This document shows, piece after piece, positions 8,637-18,739 of a stretch of DNA of 64,000 nt; the stretch's first letter is position 1, and each line of letters opens with the position of its first letter. Source of the DNA: Shewanella morhuae (GTDB lineage Bacteria > Pseudomonadota > Gammaproteobacteria > Enterobacterales > Shewanellaceae); the NCBI RefSeq assembly GCF_900156405.1, contig NZ_FTNN01000006.1, positions 186,001-250,000 on the forward strand. The letters run 5' to 3'. The notes beneath the pieces were generated by a model that saw only the letters and a program-made list of their open reading frames with translations, was not told the origin of the DNA and ran no database searches. The translations under genes were made by a program, and so were the position numbers.

Positions 8637-9572
8637 TTACTCATCGAACTGCAGCATAAAATCTAAAGCGGGTACGAAGAAAGATGAACCCGTTAATGCC
8701 TTAGTGAAATACATTAAATGATCATGATTACCTTCGCCATCACCAAATATCATACTGTGTAGCATTTTTTCAAAATGTTCGGGTGTACGACAGCAAGCAA
8801 TAAACATCAACCCCTGCTCTTTAAGCGATCCGTAGGGCATGCTCTGACGTAGGATTTCCATTGAGTTTCCGTCAGCATCTTTAAGATTCACCCGTTTTAT
8901 ATGGCTGGTGAGTGGCTTATCCTTGGATTCATATTCGATATTATCTTGTTTAGTGCGCGCGAATATATCTTCTTGTTTTTTAATCGGTAAGCGGTTCCAC
9001 TTACTTAAGTTATGGGCATATTTTTGTACGTGAACATAACTGCCGCCCTTAAATCCAGCATCCTCATCACCAACCAGTGTGACTTCTTGACGATGGCGTC
9101 CCTTTGGGTTTTCAGTACCATCGACAAAACCGGTCAGATCGCGACTATCCATAAATCTAAAGCCGCGCTCTTCGTCCACTAATTCCACCAAATCTTCAAA
9201 CATTTGGCTAATTTCATTGGCGACTAAATGCAGAATATCGTAACGGTCACAGCGAATATGTACATACAAATCATATTCGATTGCAGGTGCATCAAGACTC
9301 CCAGCTTGTATCGCAGGGAAAGGCCTTAACATTTTAGGGCGGGCATCGGTATAGAGGCTATCCCAGTAATTAGCGCCGATACCGACAAAACCATTGAATG
9401 CACTGTCAGAATACTGATCTGTCAGTTCGTAAATATACTGCGCTACGTTGGCAAGGCAGGGACGTAACTGCGACTCCACATTATCATTTGCATTAAACAT
9501 CAAGTAGATACTATGTAAGTTTCCCTCTGCACACACACCTAACTGTTCACGCGGCATATTTTGAATATCCAT
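8637..9572 (-). CDS. tyrA: DyP-type peroxidase (TyrA-like)
   Basis: This is a dye-decolourising heme peroxidase of 311 aa, very similar to Shewanella TyrA. The GFVDG motif gives the distal Asp151, the proximal heme ligand is His224 in SHIKR, and the distal Arg242 is in LRQSMPYGS. No signal peptide is visible, so it is probably cytoplasmic. I start it at MDIQNMPREQ, as in the S. oneidensis protein. An upstream ATG and a TTG keep the frame open for 16 more codons but lack family similarity. ggt lies upstream in the same direction. The natural substrate is unknown. Confidence 0.9.
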   Translation of the reverse strand: MDIQNMPREQLGVCAEGNLHSIYLMFNANDNVESQLRPCLANVAQYIYELTDQYSDSAFNGFVGIGANYWDSLYTDARPKMLRPFPAIQAGSLDAPAIEYDLYVHIRCDRYDILHLVANEISQMFEDLVELVDEERGFRFMDSRDLTGFVDGTENPKGRHRQEVTLVGDEDAGFKGGSYVHVQKYAHNLSKWNRLPIKKQEDIFARTKQDNIEYESKDKPLTSHIKRVNLKDADGNSMEILRQSMPYGSLKEQGLMFIACCRTPEHFEKMLHSMIFGDGEGNHDHLMYFTKALTGSSFFVPALDFMLQFDE

Positions 9573-9667
9573 TTGGTTGTGACCCTGTTCTAAATTCATT
9601 TTCGGTAATATTATCCGCAACTTTCCCTAAAAATGACATTAACTAACGCACACTTTACTCGAGTTTA

Positions 9668-11512
9668 TTAATGATAATGCCTATAACGAAGCGTTGTTGT
9701 GCTCAAGCTCATTGAAAAATGATGCAACGCATAAATTTCGCTAGCGAGTCTACCCCAATACAGTAGGCAAAGCTCACTAACACCATGATATTTATTTAAA
9801 CTAATACCCTGCAGCATGACCATCTTTACGACTCTCAATGCACCGCGGTAAACGCCAGTTTCTGCATTAAAGCCAATCGCTTGATAACCACCAAAATCCC
9901 CTAAAGCATCACGCAATATATGCCCTTTTTTAATGAGCTCACGGCGCGTTTCAACAGGAAAGCCTGACTCTAGGCTCACATAACCGCCATCGGTCATCAC
10001 CTCGCCAGTAGGCTCAGTAGAACCGCTATGTAAAATCCGAGGCGCATCGCCCGCTTCTTGTAGGTTCATTTTAAAATCAATGAGATTCATTAAAATTTGT
10101 GCATGCATTTGCGGCTGCGTTGCACCGCCCATGACCCCAAAACTAAGCCAAGGCTTACCTGCTTTAGTCACAAACGCGGGAATAATCGTTTGAAAAGGTC
10201 GCTTACCTGGCGCATAGGTATTGAAACGTCCCTCAGTTAAATCAAACATTTGCCCACGATCTTGCAACACAAAACCCAGATCGGCCGGCGTCATTCCCGA
10301 GCCCATACCACGGTAATTACTCTGGATAAGTGACACCATATTGCCGTCTTTATCTGCCGTTGTGAGGTAAACCGTATCACCGTGCTGTAGGGCAGGATTA
10401 CCTGCATCAACACTTTTGGCGGCTTTATTCGTGTCAATTAATTTAGCGCGCTCATAGTTGTAGTGTTGTGATATCAACTCGGTAACAGGGACGTTATTAA
10501 AGGCCATATCGGCATAAAATTTAGCTCTGTCGGCAAAAGCCAGTTTTTTAGCCTCTACAAATAAATGCACATATTCAGGGCTGTTAAAGCCCATAGCAGC
10601 GACATCAAAGGGTTCCATGGTTTTTAAAATTTGCAGTGCGGCAATGCCTTGTCCATTGGGCGGTAATTCCCACACATCATAACCACGATAATTGACCGAA
10701 ACAGGCTCAACCCATTCGCTGGTATGACTGGCTAAATCTTCATAGCTTAAATAGCCCCCTTGGGACGCCATATATTTATCAATACTTTTAGCGATATTAC
10801 CTTTATAAAATGCATCACGCCCACCCTTAGCAATTTTCTCATAGGTGTTTGCTAGGGCGGGGTTTTTAAAGATTTCACCTACCGCAGGTACCTTACCCGT
10901 TGGCATATAGGTTTCTTTAAACCCTGGGAATTTAGCCAGTTTTTTAGCACTGCTATCAAGATAATAAGCAATCAGCTCAGAGACCGGAAAACCATTGCGG
11001 GCGTAACCAATCGCGGGGGCAAGATTATCCGCCATCGGTAATTTGCCAAACTTATTATGCAACTCATACCAACCATCAACCGCGCCGGGAACCGACACAG
11101 GCAAAGGGCCAAGTGGCGGTAAATAGTCTAGCCCAAGGGATTTAAGCTTTTCTAAGCTCAATGATTTGGGACTACGGCCTGAAGCATTAAGACCATAAAG
11201 ACGCTTATCTTTCGCGCTCCAAACGATGGCAAATAAATCACCACCGACACCCGAGCCTGTGGGCTCAACCAAGCCTAACATGGCATTAGCGGCAATCGCG
11301 GCATCTACCGCACTGCCACCTTGCTTGAGTATATCAATCGCGACTTGAGTTGCTAATGGCTGGCTCGTCGCCGCCATTCCGTGTGTTGCATACACTTCTG
11401 AGCGGGTTGCAAAGGCTTTACCCGTAATTCTATCCATGGCCATAACTCCTGCAGACGATACCGCGGTTGCAACAATAACGAGGGTATAAATTGAATTTAT
11501 TATTTTTAACAT
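9668..11512 (-). CDS. ggt: Gamma-glutamyltranspeptidase with a frameshifted C-terminus
   Basis: This is a periplasmic GGT precursor that hydrolyses or transfers gamma-glutamyl groups from glutathione. It has an N-terminal signal-like segment (residues 1-25), SAVDAAIAANAMLGLVEPTG near 70, and the autoprocessing site with catalytic Thr in GDTVYLTTADKDGN. AGGAGG precedes the ATG by 4 nt. The native end is out of frame. After residue 558 (VYRGA) the reading frame gives an unrelated 56-residue tail, whereas the neighbouring frame reads ESRKDGHAAGY-stop (stop at 9803-9801), the usual GGT ending. One base seems to be missing at about 9836-9838. Catalytic parts are intact; the effect of the tail is unknown. 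Confidence 0.88.
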   Translation of the reverse strand: MLKIINSIYTLVIVATAVSSAGVMAMDRITGKAFATRSEVYATHGMAATSQPLATQVAIDILKQGGSAVDAAIAANAMLGLVEPTGSGVGGDLFAIVWSAKDKRLYGLNASGRSPKSLSLEKLKSLGLDYLPPLGPLPVSVPGAVDGWYELHNKFGKLPMADNLAPAIGYARNGFPVSELIAYYLDSSAKKLAKFPGFKETYMPTGKVPAVGEIFKNPALANTYEKIAKGGRDAFYKGNIAKSIDKYMASQGGYLSYEDLASHTSEWVEPVSVNYRGYDVWELPPNGQGIAALQILKTMEPFDVAAMGFNSPEYVHLFVEAKKLAFADRAKFYADMAFNNVPVTELISQHYNYERAKLIDTNKAAKSVDAGNPALQHGDTVYLTTADKDGNMVSLIQSNYRGMGSGMTPADLGFVLQDRGQMFDLTEGRFNTYAPGKRPFQTIIPAFVTKAGKPWLSFGVMGGATQPQMHAQILMNLIDFKMNLQEAGDAPRILHSGSTEPTGEVMTDGGYVSLESGFPVETRRELIKKGHILRDALGDFGGYQAIGFNAETGVYRGALRVVKMVMLQGISLNKYHGVSELCLLYWGRLASEIYALHHFSMSLSTTTLRYRHYH

Positions 11513-11750
11513 AACACCTCCTAAATAAGAGAGTTAACGTAACAAGGCTGAGCAAAGATATCACCAAGCAATAGCACTTAAACTCAAGTTAAACGTAAGT
11601 AAAAATGTCTTACTCTCGCTCACGTATCCGATGCTGGAGCGATCTATAGCCTTGCCTAACATAGGTTAAATTACTGCTGGGCTCTGCATTTTAAGCAAGT
11701 TTACGTATACAATAGCGCGATATTTTGAACCCTTAGCCACAGGATGCCCC

Positions 11751-12632
11751 ATGCCTTGGATCCAACTCCGTGTAAATACCAATAGCGATGATGCTGAAAC
11801 CATTAGTGATTTACTTATGGAAGCCGGCTCAGTCTCGATAACCTTCGAGGATGGTAAAGATACACCTATTTTTGAACCTAAACTGGGTGAAACCCCGCTA
11901 TGGCGTGATACCGTTGTCGTGGCGTTATTTGATGCCGAAACCGATCTAACGCCAACCATCGCGATGCTGAAAACCTTGCCATTTCTCGGTGAAAACTTCA
12001 GCCACAAGGTAGAACAAATCGAAGATAAAGACTGGGTGCGCGAATGGATGGATAATTTTCACCCTATCCTCTTTGGCACACGTTTATGGATCTGCCCAAG
12101 CTGGCGCGAAATTCCTGATCCAACCGCAGTAAATGTGATCCTCGATCCCGGCCTTGCCTTTGGCACGGGCACACATCCCACCACAGCGCTGTGTTTAGAG
12201 TGGTTAGATAGCTTAGATTTACGTGATGAAGAAGTCATCGATTTTGGCTGCGGCTCTGGCATTTTAGCTGTAGCTGCGCTGAAGCTAGGCGCGAAAAAAG
12301 TTACCGGTATTGATATCGATTATCAAGCTATTGACGCCTCACGTGCTAATGCTGAGCGTAATGATGTCGCCGACAAGTTGGCACTCTACTTACCAGAAGA
12401 TCAGCCCGCTGATCTTAAGGCCGATGTACTGGTGGCGAACATACTGGCAGGCCCACTGCGCGAATTGGCGCCTTTAATCGCCGAACGCGTTAAAAGCGGT
12501 GGTAAATTGGCCCTTTCTGGTCTACTAAAAGAACAGGCCCAAGAAGTCTCTGACTTTTATAGTCAATGGTTCGATATGGACGAAGCGGCTCACAAAGAAG
12601 ATTGGAGTCGCTTGACAGGCACACGCAAATAG
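11751..12632 (+). CDS. prmA: Ribosomal protein L11 methyltransferase PrmA
   Basis: This SAM-dependent methyltransferase trimethylates ribosomal protein L11. The 293-aa product begins [10 protein letters not shown] and contains [14 protein letters not shown] near residue 130, the SAM motif [18 protein letters not shown] near 163, and [10 protein letters not shown] near 228, all typical of PrmA. Upstream, 237 bp separate it from divergent ggt. Downstream, a GC-rich hairpin and then the dusB-fis promoter follow. Confidence 0.96.
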   Translation: MPWIQLRVNTNSDDAETISDLLMEAGSVSITFEDGKDTPIFEPKLGETPLWRDTVVVALFDAETDLTPTIAMLKTLPFLGENFSHKVEQIEDKDWVREWMDNFHPILFGTRLWICPSWREIPDPTAVNVILDPGLAFGTGTHPTTALCLEWLDSLDLRDEEVIDFGCGSGILAVAALKLGAKKVTGIDIDYQAIDASRANAERNDVADKLALYLPEDQPADLKADVLVANILAGPLRELAPLIAERVKSGGKLALSGLLKEQAQEVSDFYSQWFDMDEAAHKEDWSRLTGTRK

Positions 12633-12640
12633 CGCTAAAG

Positions 12641-12661
12641 GGTGGCGCAACGTGCGCCACC
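12641..12661 (+). terminator. Hairpin after prmA, possible terminator
   Basis: GGTGGCGCA and TGCGCCACC form a perfect 9-bp GC-rich stem with an ACG loop just after the prmA stop. The T-rich tail is poor (CGTTGACTTCTC), so it may be an inefficient terminator or an RNA-stability element. Confidence 0.5.
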
Positions 12662-12744
12662 GTTGACTTCTCACAATATAGCCTCTGACTTCTTGACGAT
12701 TAAATGTCAAGAAATAAAATTGCCTCTAGGTCATTTATTGACCT

Positions 12745-12780
12745 TTGCATCGCCAACAAAAAGGGCTACTATAGCGCCCC
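12745..12780 (+). promoter_or_regulatory. Probable dusB-fis promoter with GC-rich discriminator
   Basis: TTGCAT (-35) and TACTAT (-10) are separated by 16 bp and followed immediately by AGCGCCCC. A GC-rich discriminator of this kind is the hallmark of stringently controlled promoters such as E. coli fis. Inference from sequence. Confidence 0.5.
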
Positions 12781-12805
12781 TTTGAAGAGCAAGGTGAAAC
12801 ATAAA

Positions 12806-14096
<1,291 letters not shown>

Positions 14097-14128
14097 TCCG
14101 TAAGGATTAAGCTGTTGTATTGAAAAAG

Positions 14129-14157
14129 AAAAAGCCTGAAGTTATTCAGGCTTTTTT
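14129..14157 (+). terminator. Rho-independent terminator of dusB-fis
   Basis: AAAAAGCCTGAA and TTCAGGCTTTTTT enclose a GTTA loop, giving a stable stem with a T run. Confidence 0.88.
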
Positions 14158-14462
14158 ACGATTGAATACGCGCATAGTTACACAACTATTTACACCGTCA
14201 TCTACATCAGCAATGCCCTACTCAATTACGCCATCAGTTATACCACCAATAACACTCACTAGATTAAGCTGTTATCTACGCCATCAAAATATCGCTGTTA
14301 AATACCACTTTACCGTGCCGCTTAAAAGAGGCCCATCAACTCATCTACAAATAGCGATTACCTTACGATTGCTACAACACCTAACTGATGGTGGCTAAAT
14401 ATCAAATTGCGACCTAATTAACACTTTTAGAGATAAAAATACGCTTTGCTTGCTTACTCATT
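14158..14462. other. Intergenic spacer after fis, no gene seen
   Basis: About 300 bp without a credible gene. A 92-codon open frame crosses it, but it begins inside the fis terminator, has no ribosome-binding site and shows biased low-complexity translation, so I do not call it. The right end holds the promoter region of the Fe-S repair gene. Confidence 0.6.
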
Positions 14463-14485
14463 AAGATGCAAATAACATGCATGTA
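14463..14485 (+). promoter_or_regulatory. NsrR-like operator upstream of the Fe-S repair gene
   Basis: AAGATGCAAAT-A-ACATGCATGTA fits the 11-1-11 NsrR consensus at about 17 of 22 positions. A weak promoter (TTGCTT at 14450, TAACAT at 14473) would overlap it. NsrR is the nitric-oxide-sensing repressor that controls ytfE/dnrN-type genes, so NO-responsive control is likely. Confidence 0.55.
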
Positions 14486-14512
14486 AATAAATTGCCGTAT
14501 TGGAGCGTTTCC

Positions 14513-15256
14513 GTGTCATCAGCTAATGCATCATCTGAATTATTTGCCCATGAAGAATCATCTCAATCTTGGTTGGATAGAAAAGTCGGAGAGCTAGTCG
14601 TCGAAGATTTCCGTCGTGCCCATGTATTTAGTCAATTTGGTATCGATTTTTGTTGCGGCGGTGGCAAACTATTATCTGTCGCCTGTGAACGCGCTGGCGC
14701 TGATACTGGAGCGGTTGTGGCGGCATTAAACTCAGCATCCCTAGCTAACGGCAAAGAGGATGAATCGAATCATTTACCGCTTGCAGAGTTGATTGATTTT
14801 ATCGAATCTACCCATCATCAATATATACGCGCCAAAGGGCCTTTATTGATTGAATACTCAGTAAAAATGGTAAGAGCTCACGGTAAAGAACATGACGAAA
14901 TCATTCCTTTTGCAGGTTTAGTACGTGCGCTAGTTGAAGACTTAATGCCGCATTTAATGAAGGAAGAAAAAATATTATTTCCAGCCATTCGCTCACTCAG
15001 TCAAGGTGAGCAAGTGAATGGTTGTTTTGGGCATATCAGCAACCCAATTAATGCTATGCAACATGAGCATGAAGAAGCAGGGGCCATTTTGGAGCAGCTA
15101 CACCAATTAACCAACGACTTTACGCCACCACCGCATGCTTGCACTACCTGGCGCGTTTGTTATGCGACACTTGCAGAATTTGAGGCTGACTTACACAGAC
15201 ATATCCATTTAGAAAGTAATATTTTATTCCCTAAAGCACTCGTTTTAGCACAATAA
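14513..15256 (+). CDS. Iron-sulfur cluster repair di-iron protein (RIC/ScdA/YtfE family)
   Basis: This is a hemerythrin-like di-iron protein that repairs Fe-S clusters damaged by nitric oxide or peroxide. The N-terminal DUF542 module has VVEDFRRAHVFSQFGIDFCC plus GGGK. The C-terminal part carries the metal-ligand histidine and glutamate segments HHQYIR, HDEIIPF, HLMKEEKILFP, HEHEEAG and HRHIHLESNILFP. I choose the GTG start (V-S-S-A-N) because GGAG lies exactly 7 nt upstream and because the ATG 36 nt earlier lies inside the NsrR-like site. The product is 247 aa. It is the last gene before the flagellar island. Confidence 0.88.
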   Translation: MSSANASSELFAHEESSQSWLDRKVGELVVEDFRRAHVFSQFGIDFCCGGGKLLSVACERAGADTGAVVAALNSASLANGKEDESNHLPLAELIDFIESTHHQYIRAKGPLLIEYSVKMVRAHGKEHDEIIPFAGLVRALVEDLMPHLMKEEKILFPAIRSLSQGEQVNGCFGHISNPINAMQHEHEEAGAILEQLHQLTNDFTPPPHACTTWRVCYATLAEFEADLHRHIHLESNILFPKALVLAQ

Positions 15257-15270
15257 GATTGATAACGAAA

Positions 15271-15300
15271 AAGGGATAAGCACATAGTTGTGCTTATCCC
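15271..15300. terminator. Bidirectional terminator at the left edge of the flagellar island
   Basis: GGGATAAGCACA and TGTGCTTATCCC form a 12-bp perfect stem with a TAGT loop. The minus strand continues with TTTTT; the plus strand has a weaker tail. It can end both the Fe-S repair transcript and the leftward flagellar operon. Confidence 0.8.
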
Positions 15301-15450
15301 TGTTCTTAACTTTAGATGATCACTAAAAAATAATGCGGATTTAGCCTGTAGATTTAATAATAACCTCAACAAGACTTATCGACACAACTCCCTCTAATTT
15401 ATGACTCTAAAACATTAGCCCTAATACATAAATAATGATATTTGAAGCGC

Positions 15451-15738
15451 TTAATGTAAAAAGAAAAAATACACTACTAAGAAAAAAGAACTGAGTGCTC
15501 CAATAACAACGGGGTAAATAAGATAGGCATCCTGCGACCTTGCTGCACGTATATAACATAAATGCACAAGAAAATAATTGTAGATAAACATCATTATTAA
15601 AACAATAACACCATGACTAAAACGTAATGTATTTATATTAATAGAAACAACGGTAAGTAACAGCAAATTAAGCAGGATTAAATAAAGAAAGACTTTCTGC
15701 AGTTTATCTGAACCGTTACGATTAACAGATGAAGCCAT
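15451..15738 (-). CDS. Small three-helix membrane protein, unknown function
   Basis: I do not recognise this 95-aa protein. It has a short basic cytoplasmic-looking N-terminus (residues 1-15) and three hydrophobic segments at about residues 16-34, 43-62 and 73-93. The last is very aromatic (FFLVVYFFFLH). It is the final gene of the lateral flagellar operon, 9 bp after the PilZ-like gene and in the same direction. Context suggests a membrane partner for the stator or the PilZ protein. This is inference only. It is lower in GC than its neighbours. Confidence 0.65.
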   Translation of the reverse strand: MASSVNRNGSDKLQKVFLYLILLNLLLLTVVSININTLRFSHGVIVLIMMFIYNYFLVHLCYIRAARSQDAYLIYPVVIGALSSFFLVVYFFFLH

Positions 15739-15747
15739 TGCATGCCC

Positions 15748-16182
15748 CTATGTTTTCGCCCGTAATTTAATCGCATCAACCAGCCGTTGGATGTCAATAT
15801 TGTTATCTGATATCCAGCGAGCACCTAAAAACTTTAAAAGCCCTTTAACCGGTTGTTCTCGAGTCACTTCACATAACACACGAATATCATCAAGCTCGAT
15901 ATAAAATGTCATTCCAATTGAGAGTGCTTCGTTGCTCAAAATACCTACACCACTAATACTTACATCTTTTATATTAGCCGTACCAAATGAAGTAAAAACG
16001 AACCAACGAGTCGTGGATAAATTAACGGTTAAGCCGTCACAAGCTAGCGCTAATGGCGACCTTTTATTGTTCCGCAGACTAAATCGCTGGTGAATTCGAC
16101 GATTATCAAATTCAATATGTTGGTACTCTGCAGCAAATTCATCCTCACCATTTGAATGCAAAAACTCTTCATGCAGATTCAT
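15748..16182 (-). CDS. PilZ-like domain protein following lafTU
   Basis: This 144-aa soluble protein has the two hallmarks of a c-di-GMP-binding PilZ domain: an RxxxR element (RRIHQRF, near residue 27) and DVSISGVGI (D/NxSxxG) near residue 80. The gap between them is longer than usual, so the fold is probable rather than certain. I place the start at the ATG with AGGG 6 nt upstream; the open frame goes 5 codons further. It directly follows lafU (25 bp) in the operon, so it may be a YcgR-like c-di-GMP brake or clutch on the lateral stator. Confidence 0.65.
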   Translation of the reverse strand: MNLHEEFLHSNGEDEFAAEYQHIEFDNRRIHQRFSLRNNKRSPLALACDGLTVNLSTTRWFVFTSFGTANIKDVSISGVGILSNEALSIGMTFYIELDDIRVLCEVTREQPVKGLLKFLGARWISDNNIDIQRLVDAIKLRAKT

Positions 16183-16207
16183 AGTCATCCCTAACAAATG
16201 AGTTTAA

Positions 16208-17137
16208 CTAATTTAACGAGTTAGTTGTGGCTTGCTGCTTAACTTCATTGATTGTAATGCCCTTTGGCACAGCATGCTCTGACGAACCAATCATACCTCT
16301 TAATAGCTGCTCAGCGGAAGATGTTAAAATTAATGCTTCTATGCGCCTGTTTGCCGCCGCTGCCGTATCATTGGTTATATAAGGTATTTGATCTGCCATT
16401 CCCGTTACCTGAATAACTTGGTTACGCTTTACACCGCCGCGTTCAAGCATTCTACGCGCTAATAAAGCCCTTTCACTTGATAACTCCCAATTGGTAAATA
16501 AATCTCCCGCATAAGGCGTTGAATCAGTATGCCCAGTAATAACCATACTATTAGTAATACGCTTTAAAATGGGTCCCAAAGATAACAGTAAGTCTTCGAA
16601 ATAAGGCTGCATTTTTGCACTGCCACGCGTAAACATAAACTGGTTCACATTATCATGAATCAAAATACGGATCCCTTGTGGGACAATCGTTACAGCGATA
16701 TTATCGGCCATACTTGAGCTCTGCACGACCCTATCTAACTCTCGGGCTAATGCTGTTAATTGAGCTTGAGTATCGAACTGCCCAGGGATTAATGTCCCTT
16801 CTTCTTGCCCCTCAGACTCCCCACCTCGAAATGTCGGTTGAGAGGGAATAATGGGAGGAGCAAGAGATGCATTAGTCTCAAAGTCAATCATCGAAGATGA
16901 TTGACTTAACTCAAATGGATTTATGGGTCCAGAAGGATTCATATCGCCACGCAAATATTGCACTATCATGGTGCGTTCTTTTTGGTCAGCAATCTGCATA
17001 ATCCACAGCACCATAAACAATGCCATCATCGCGAGGGTAAAGTCAGCAAAAGCAACTTTCCACGCCCCACCATGGCCATGATTACGCTTACCTCGTTTAC
17101 GCCGCTTAATAATAACTGGCTCATTTTTTTGGAGCAT
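16208..17137 (-). CDS. lafU: Lateral flagellar stator protein LafU (MotB family)
   Basis: This is the proton-channel and peptidoglycan-anchoring subunit of the lateral motor. A basic N-terminus (KRRKRGKR) precedes a single transmembrane helix WKVAFADFTLAMMALFMVLW, which carries the conserved proton-binding Asp. The C-terminal OmpA/MotB domain has ITGHTDSTPYAGD and NWELSSERA. The ATG overlaps the lafT stop (TGATG). An upstream ATG 8 codons earlier lacks a ribosome-binding site. Channel residues resemble H+-driven MotB and LafU rather than Na+-driven PomB. Confidence 0.93.
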   Translation of the reverse strand: MLQKNEPVIIKRRKRGKRNHGHGGAWKVAFADFTLAMMALFMVLWIMQIADQKERTMIVQYLRGDMNPSGPINPFELSQSSSMIDFETNASLAPPIIPSQPTFRGGESEGQEEGTLIPGQFDTQAQLTALARELDRVVQSSSMADNIAVTIVPQGIRILIHDNVNQFMFTRGSAKMQPYFEDLLLSLGPILKRITNSMVITGHTDSTPYAGDLFTNWELSSERALLARRMLERGGVKRNQVIQVTGMADQIPYITNDTAAAANRRIEALILTSSAEQLLRGMIGSSEHAVPKGITINEVKQQATTNSLN

Positions 17138-17994
17138 CAGCTTTTTGGTCCTTCCATCCAACGTTCTAATTCGATAAATGAAGGTCTATTTTCACTTTGT
17201 ATTTGTTTTCGCCCTGCATCAATCGCCATCATTGGGGGCTTTCCTTTTGAAAAGGTCACCAATATTGCTGCGATGCAGCGTAGCTGTGCCGACTTACGGT
17301 CAACCAGATGCTCTAACGCCTTTGACATTGGGTCAAAAAAACAATAACAGGCAAAAATACCAATAAATGTTCCCACTAATGCTGCGGCAACTTTAACGCC
17401 AATCATAGTAATTGGACCGTCTATATTAGACATAGTGATAATAATACCGAGTACTGCAGCTAAAATACCAAAACCTGGCATAGCTTCGCCCACTTTACTG
17501 AACGCTTCAGATGGCCGTAATCGGTCTTCTTCAATTCGATGAATTTCTTCTTCTAATATGTGTTCTAAATCATGGGGGGATATTTTACCTATAGATTGCA
17601 CGCGCAAATTATCAATTAAAAATTGTAAGACATGTGGTTGTTCAAGCATTGCTGGATACATGAGAAAAATAGAGCTCTGTGTCGGATTCTCTAAATGTTC
17701 ATCAAGTACTTTTAGGCCCTGTGATTGGATCTGCGACATTAACATTCCCATTAAAGGAAATAGTTGGGGATAGAATTCAGGATCTTCCTTGCCTTTCTGA
17801 AATAACTCTTTCAGTTGCTCAAACATTTCTTTCAAAACGGATTGTGGGTTAGCAATAATTAATGCTCCAACCCCTGCACCAGAAATAATTAAAATTTCAG
17901 CAGGCTGCCATAGTGCCGCTAAAGCACCGCCAGCCCACATATATCCACCAAATACAGATGCTAAAATAATTAACAGCCCAACTAGTTTACTCAT
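17137..17994 (-). CDS. lafT: Lateral flagellar stator protein LafT (MotA family)
   Basis: This is the ion-channel partner of LafU that interacts with FliG to make torque. The 285-aa protein has four predicted membrane helices: residues ~1-22, 33-49, 172-190 and ~200-220. The cytoplasmic loop carries HRIEEDRLRPSEAF, with the conserved Arg and Glu of MotA, and the helix-3 proline lies in GEAMPGFGILAAVLG. It overlaps lafU by 1 nt and follows the sigma factor gene by 23 bp. Confidence 0.93.
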   Translation of the reverse strand: MSKLVGLLIILASVFGGYMWAGGALAALWQPAEILIISGAGVGALIIANPQSVLKEMFEQLKELFQKGKEDPEFYPQLFPLMGMLMSQIQSQGLKVLDEHLENPTQSSIFLMYPAMLEQPHVLQFLIDNLRVQSIGKISPHDLEHILEEEIHRIEEDRLRPSEAFSKVGEAMPGFGILAAVLGIIITMSNIDGPITMIGVKVAAALVGTFIGIFACYCFFDPMSKALEHLVDRKSAQLRCIAAILVTFSKGKPPMMAIDAGRKQIQSENRPSFIELERWMEGPKS

Positions 17995-18017
17995 TACGAT
18001 CTTCTCACTTTTAAACT

Positions 18018-18734
18018 TTAGCGCTGCAATATTGTTTTTAACTGTGAAATAGCTGATTTATGCAATTGGCAAATACGCGTTTCTGTTAATCCCAATGCCA
18101 TCGCAATCTCTTTTAAATTCAGTTCATGATGATAGTAAAGCGACAGAATTAGCTGTTCTCTTTCATTTAATTTCGAAATAACTTTCATCAGGGTTTTTTT
18201 GATGAGTAATTGTTCAACATCATTACTTCTATCTACGGGCTGCTCGCCACCTAACAACAGCTCGTCTAAACTTTTCATCGACTCAGATTGTGTTGAATAT
18301 AACCGTTCTCGATATTCTTCGGCGCCCAGCCCTAACGCACTAGCAACCTCAGCGTCACTCGGTTCACGGCCCATTTCTCGACTCAAACGTCTAACAACAT
18401 CATTAAGCTCGTGGGCTTGTTGCCTTACGGGCCTTGGACGCCAATCTTGGCGTCTGAGCTCATCCAATATCGCGCCGCGAATACGCTGCCCTGCAAAAGA
18501 AATAAAGCCATTATCCAGCTCACCAGGATAACGGCGAGACGATTCGAGCAAGGCCATCATGCCAATTTGCTCCATATCCTCAAGCGCTAACATAACGCCA
18601 CAATGACTGCGCATTTGCGATACGACACGTTTAATCAATGGTAAATATTGCCGAATAATCTGTTGCTCAGATTGGCGTTCATCGACTGGATAGTCAGAGG
18701 CTTGTTGGTATGCCAGTTGGCCAGCTGTCGTCAT
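18018..18734 (-). CDS. fliA: Lateral flagellar sigma-28 factor (LafS/FliA)
   Basis: This alternative sigma factor for late lateral flagellar genes (filament) is 238 aa. Region 2 is seen in LALEDMEQIGMMALLESSRR, region 3 around residues 110-160, and the region 4 helix-turn-helix in LNLKEIAMALGLTETRICQL near the C-terminus. It lies between fliL and lafT, exactly as lafS does in Vibrio parahaemolyticus. FlgM in this cluster is its expected anti-sigma factor. Confidence 0.94.
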   Translation of the reverse strand: MTTAGQLAYQQASDYPVDERQSEQQIIRQYLPLIKRVVSQMRSHCGVMLALEDMEQIGMMALLESSRRYPGELDNGFISFAGQRIRGAILDELRRQDWRPRPVRQQAHELNDVVRRLSREMGREPSDAEVASALGLGAEEYRERLYSTQSESMKSLDELLLGGEQPVDRSNDVEQLLIKKTLMKVISKLNEREQLILSLYYHHELNLKEIAMALGLTETRICQLHKSAISQLKTILQR

Positions 18735-18739
18735 GATAG

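Noticed and set aside
14120..14398. 92-codon open frame after fis
   Set aside because: It begins inside the fis terminator, has no ribosome-binding site, and its translation shows no domain or hydrophobic pattern.
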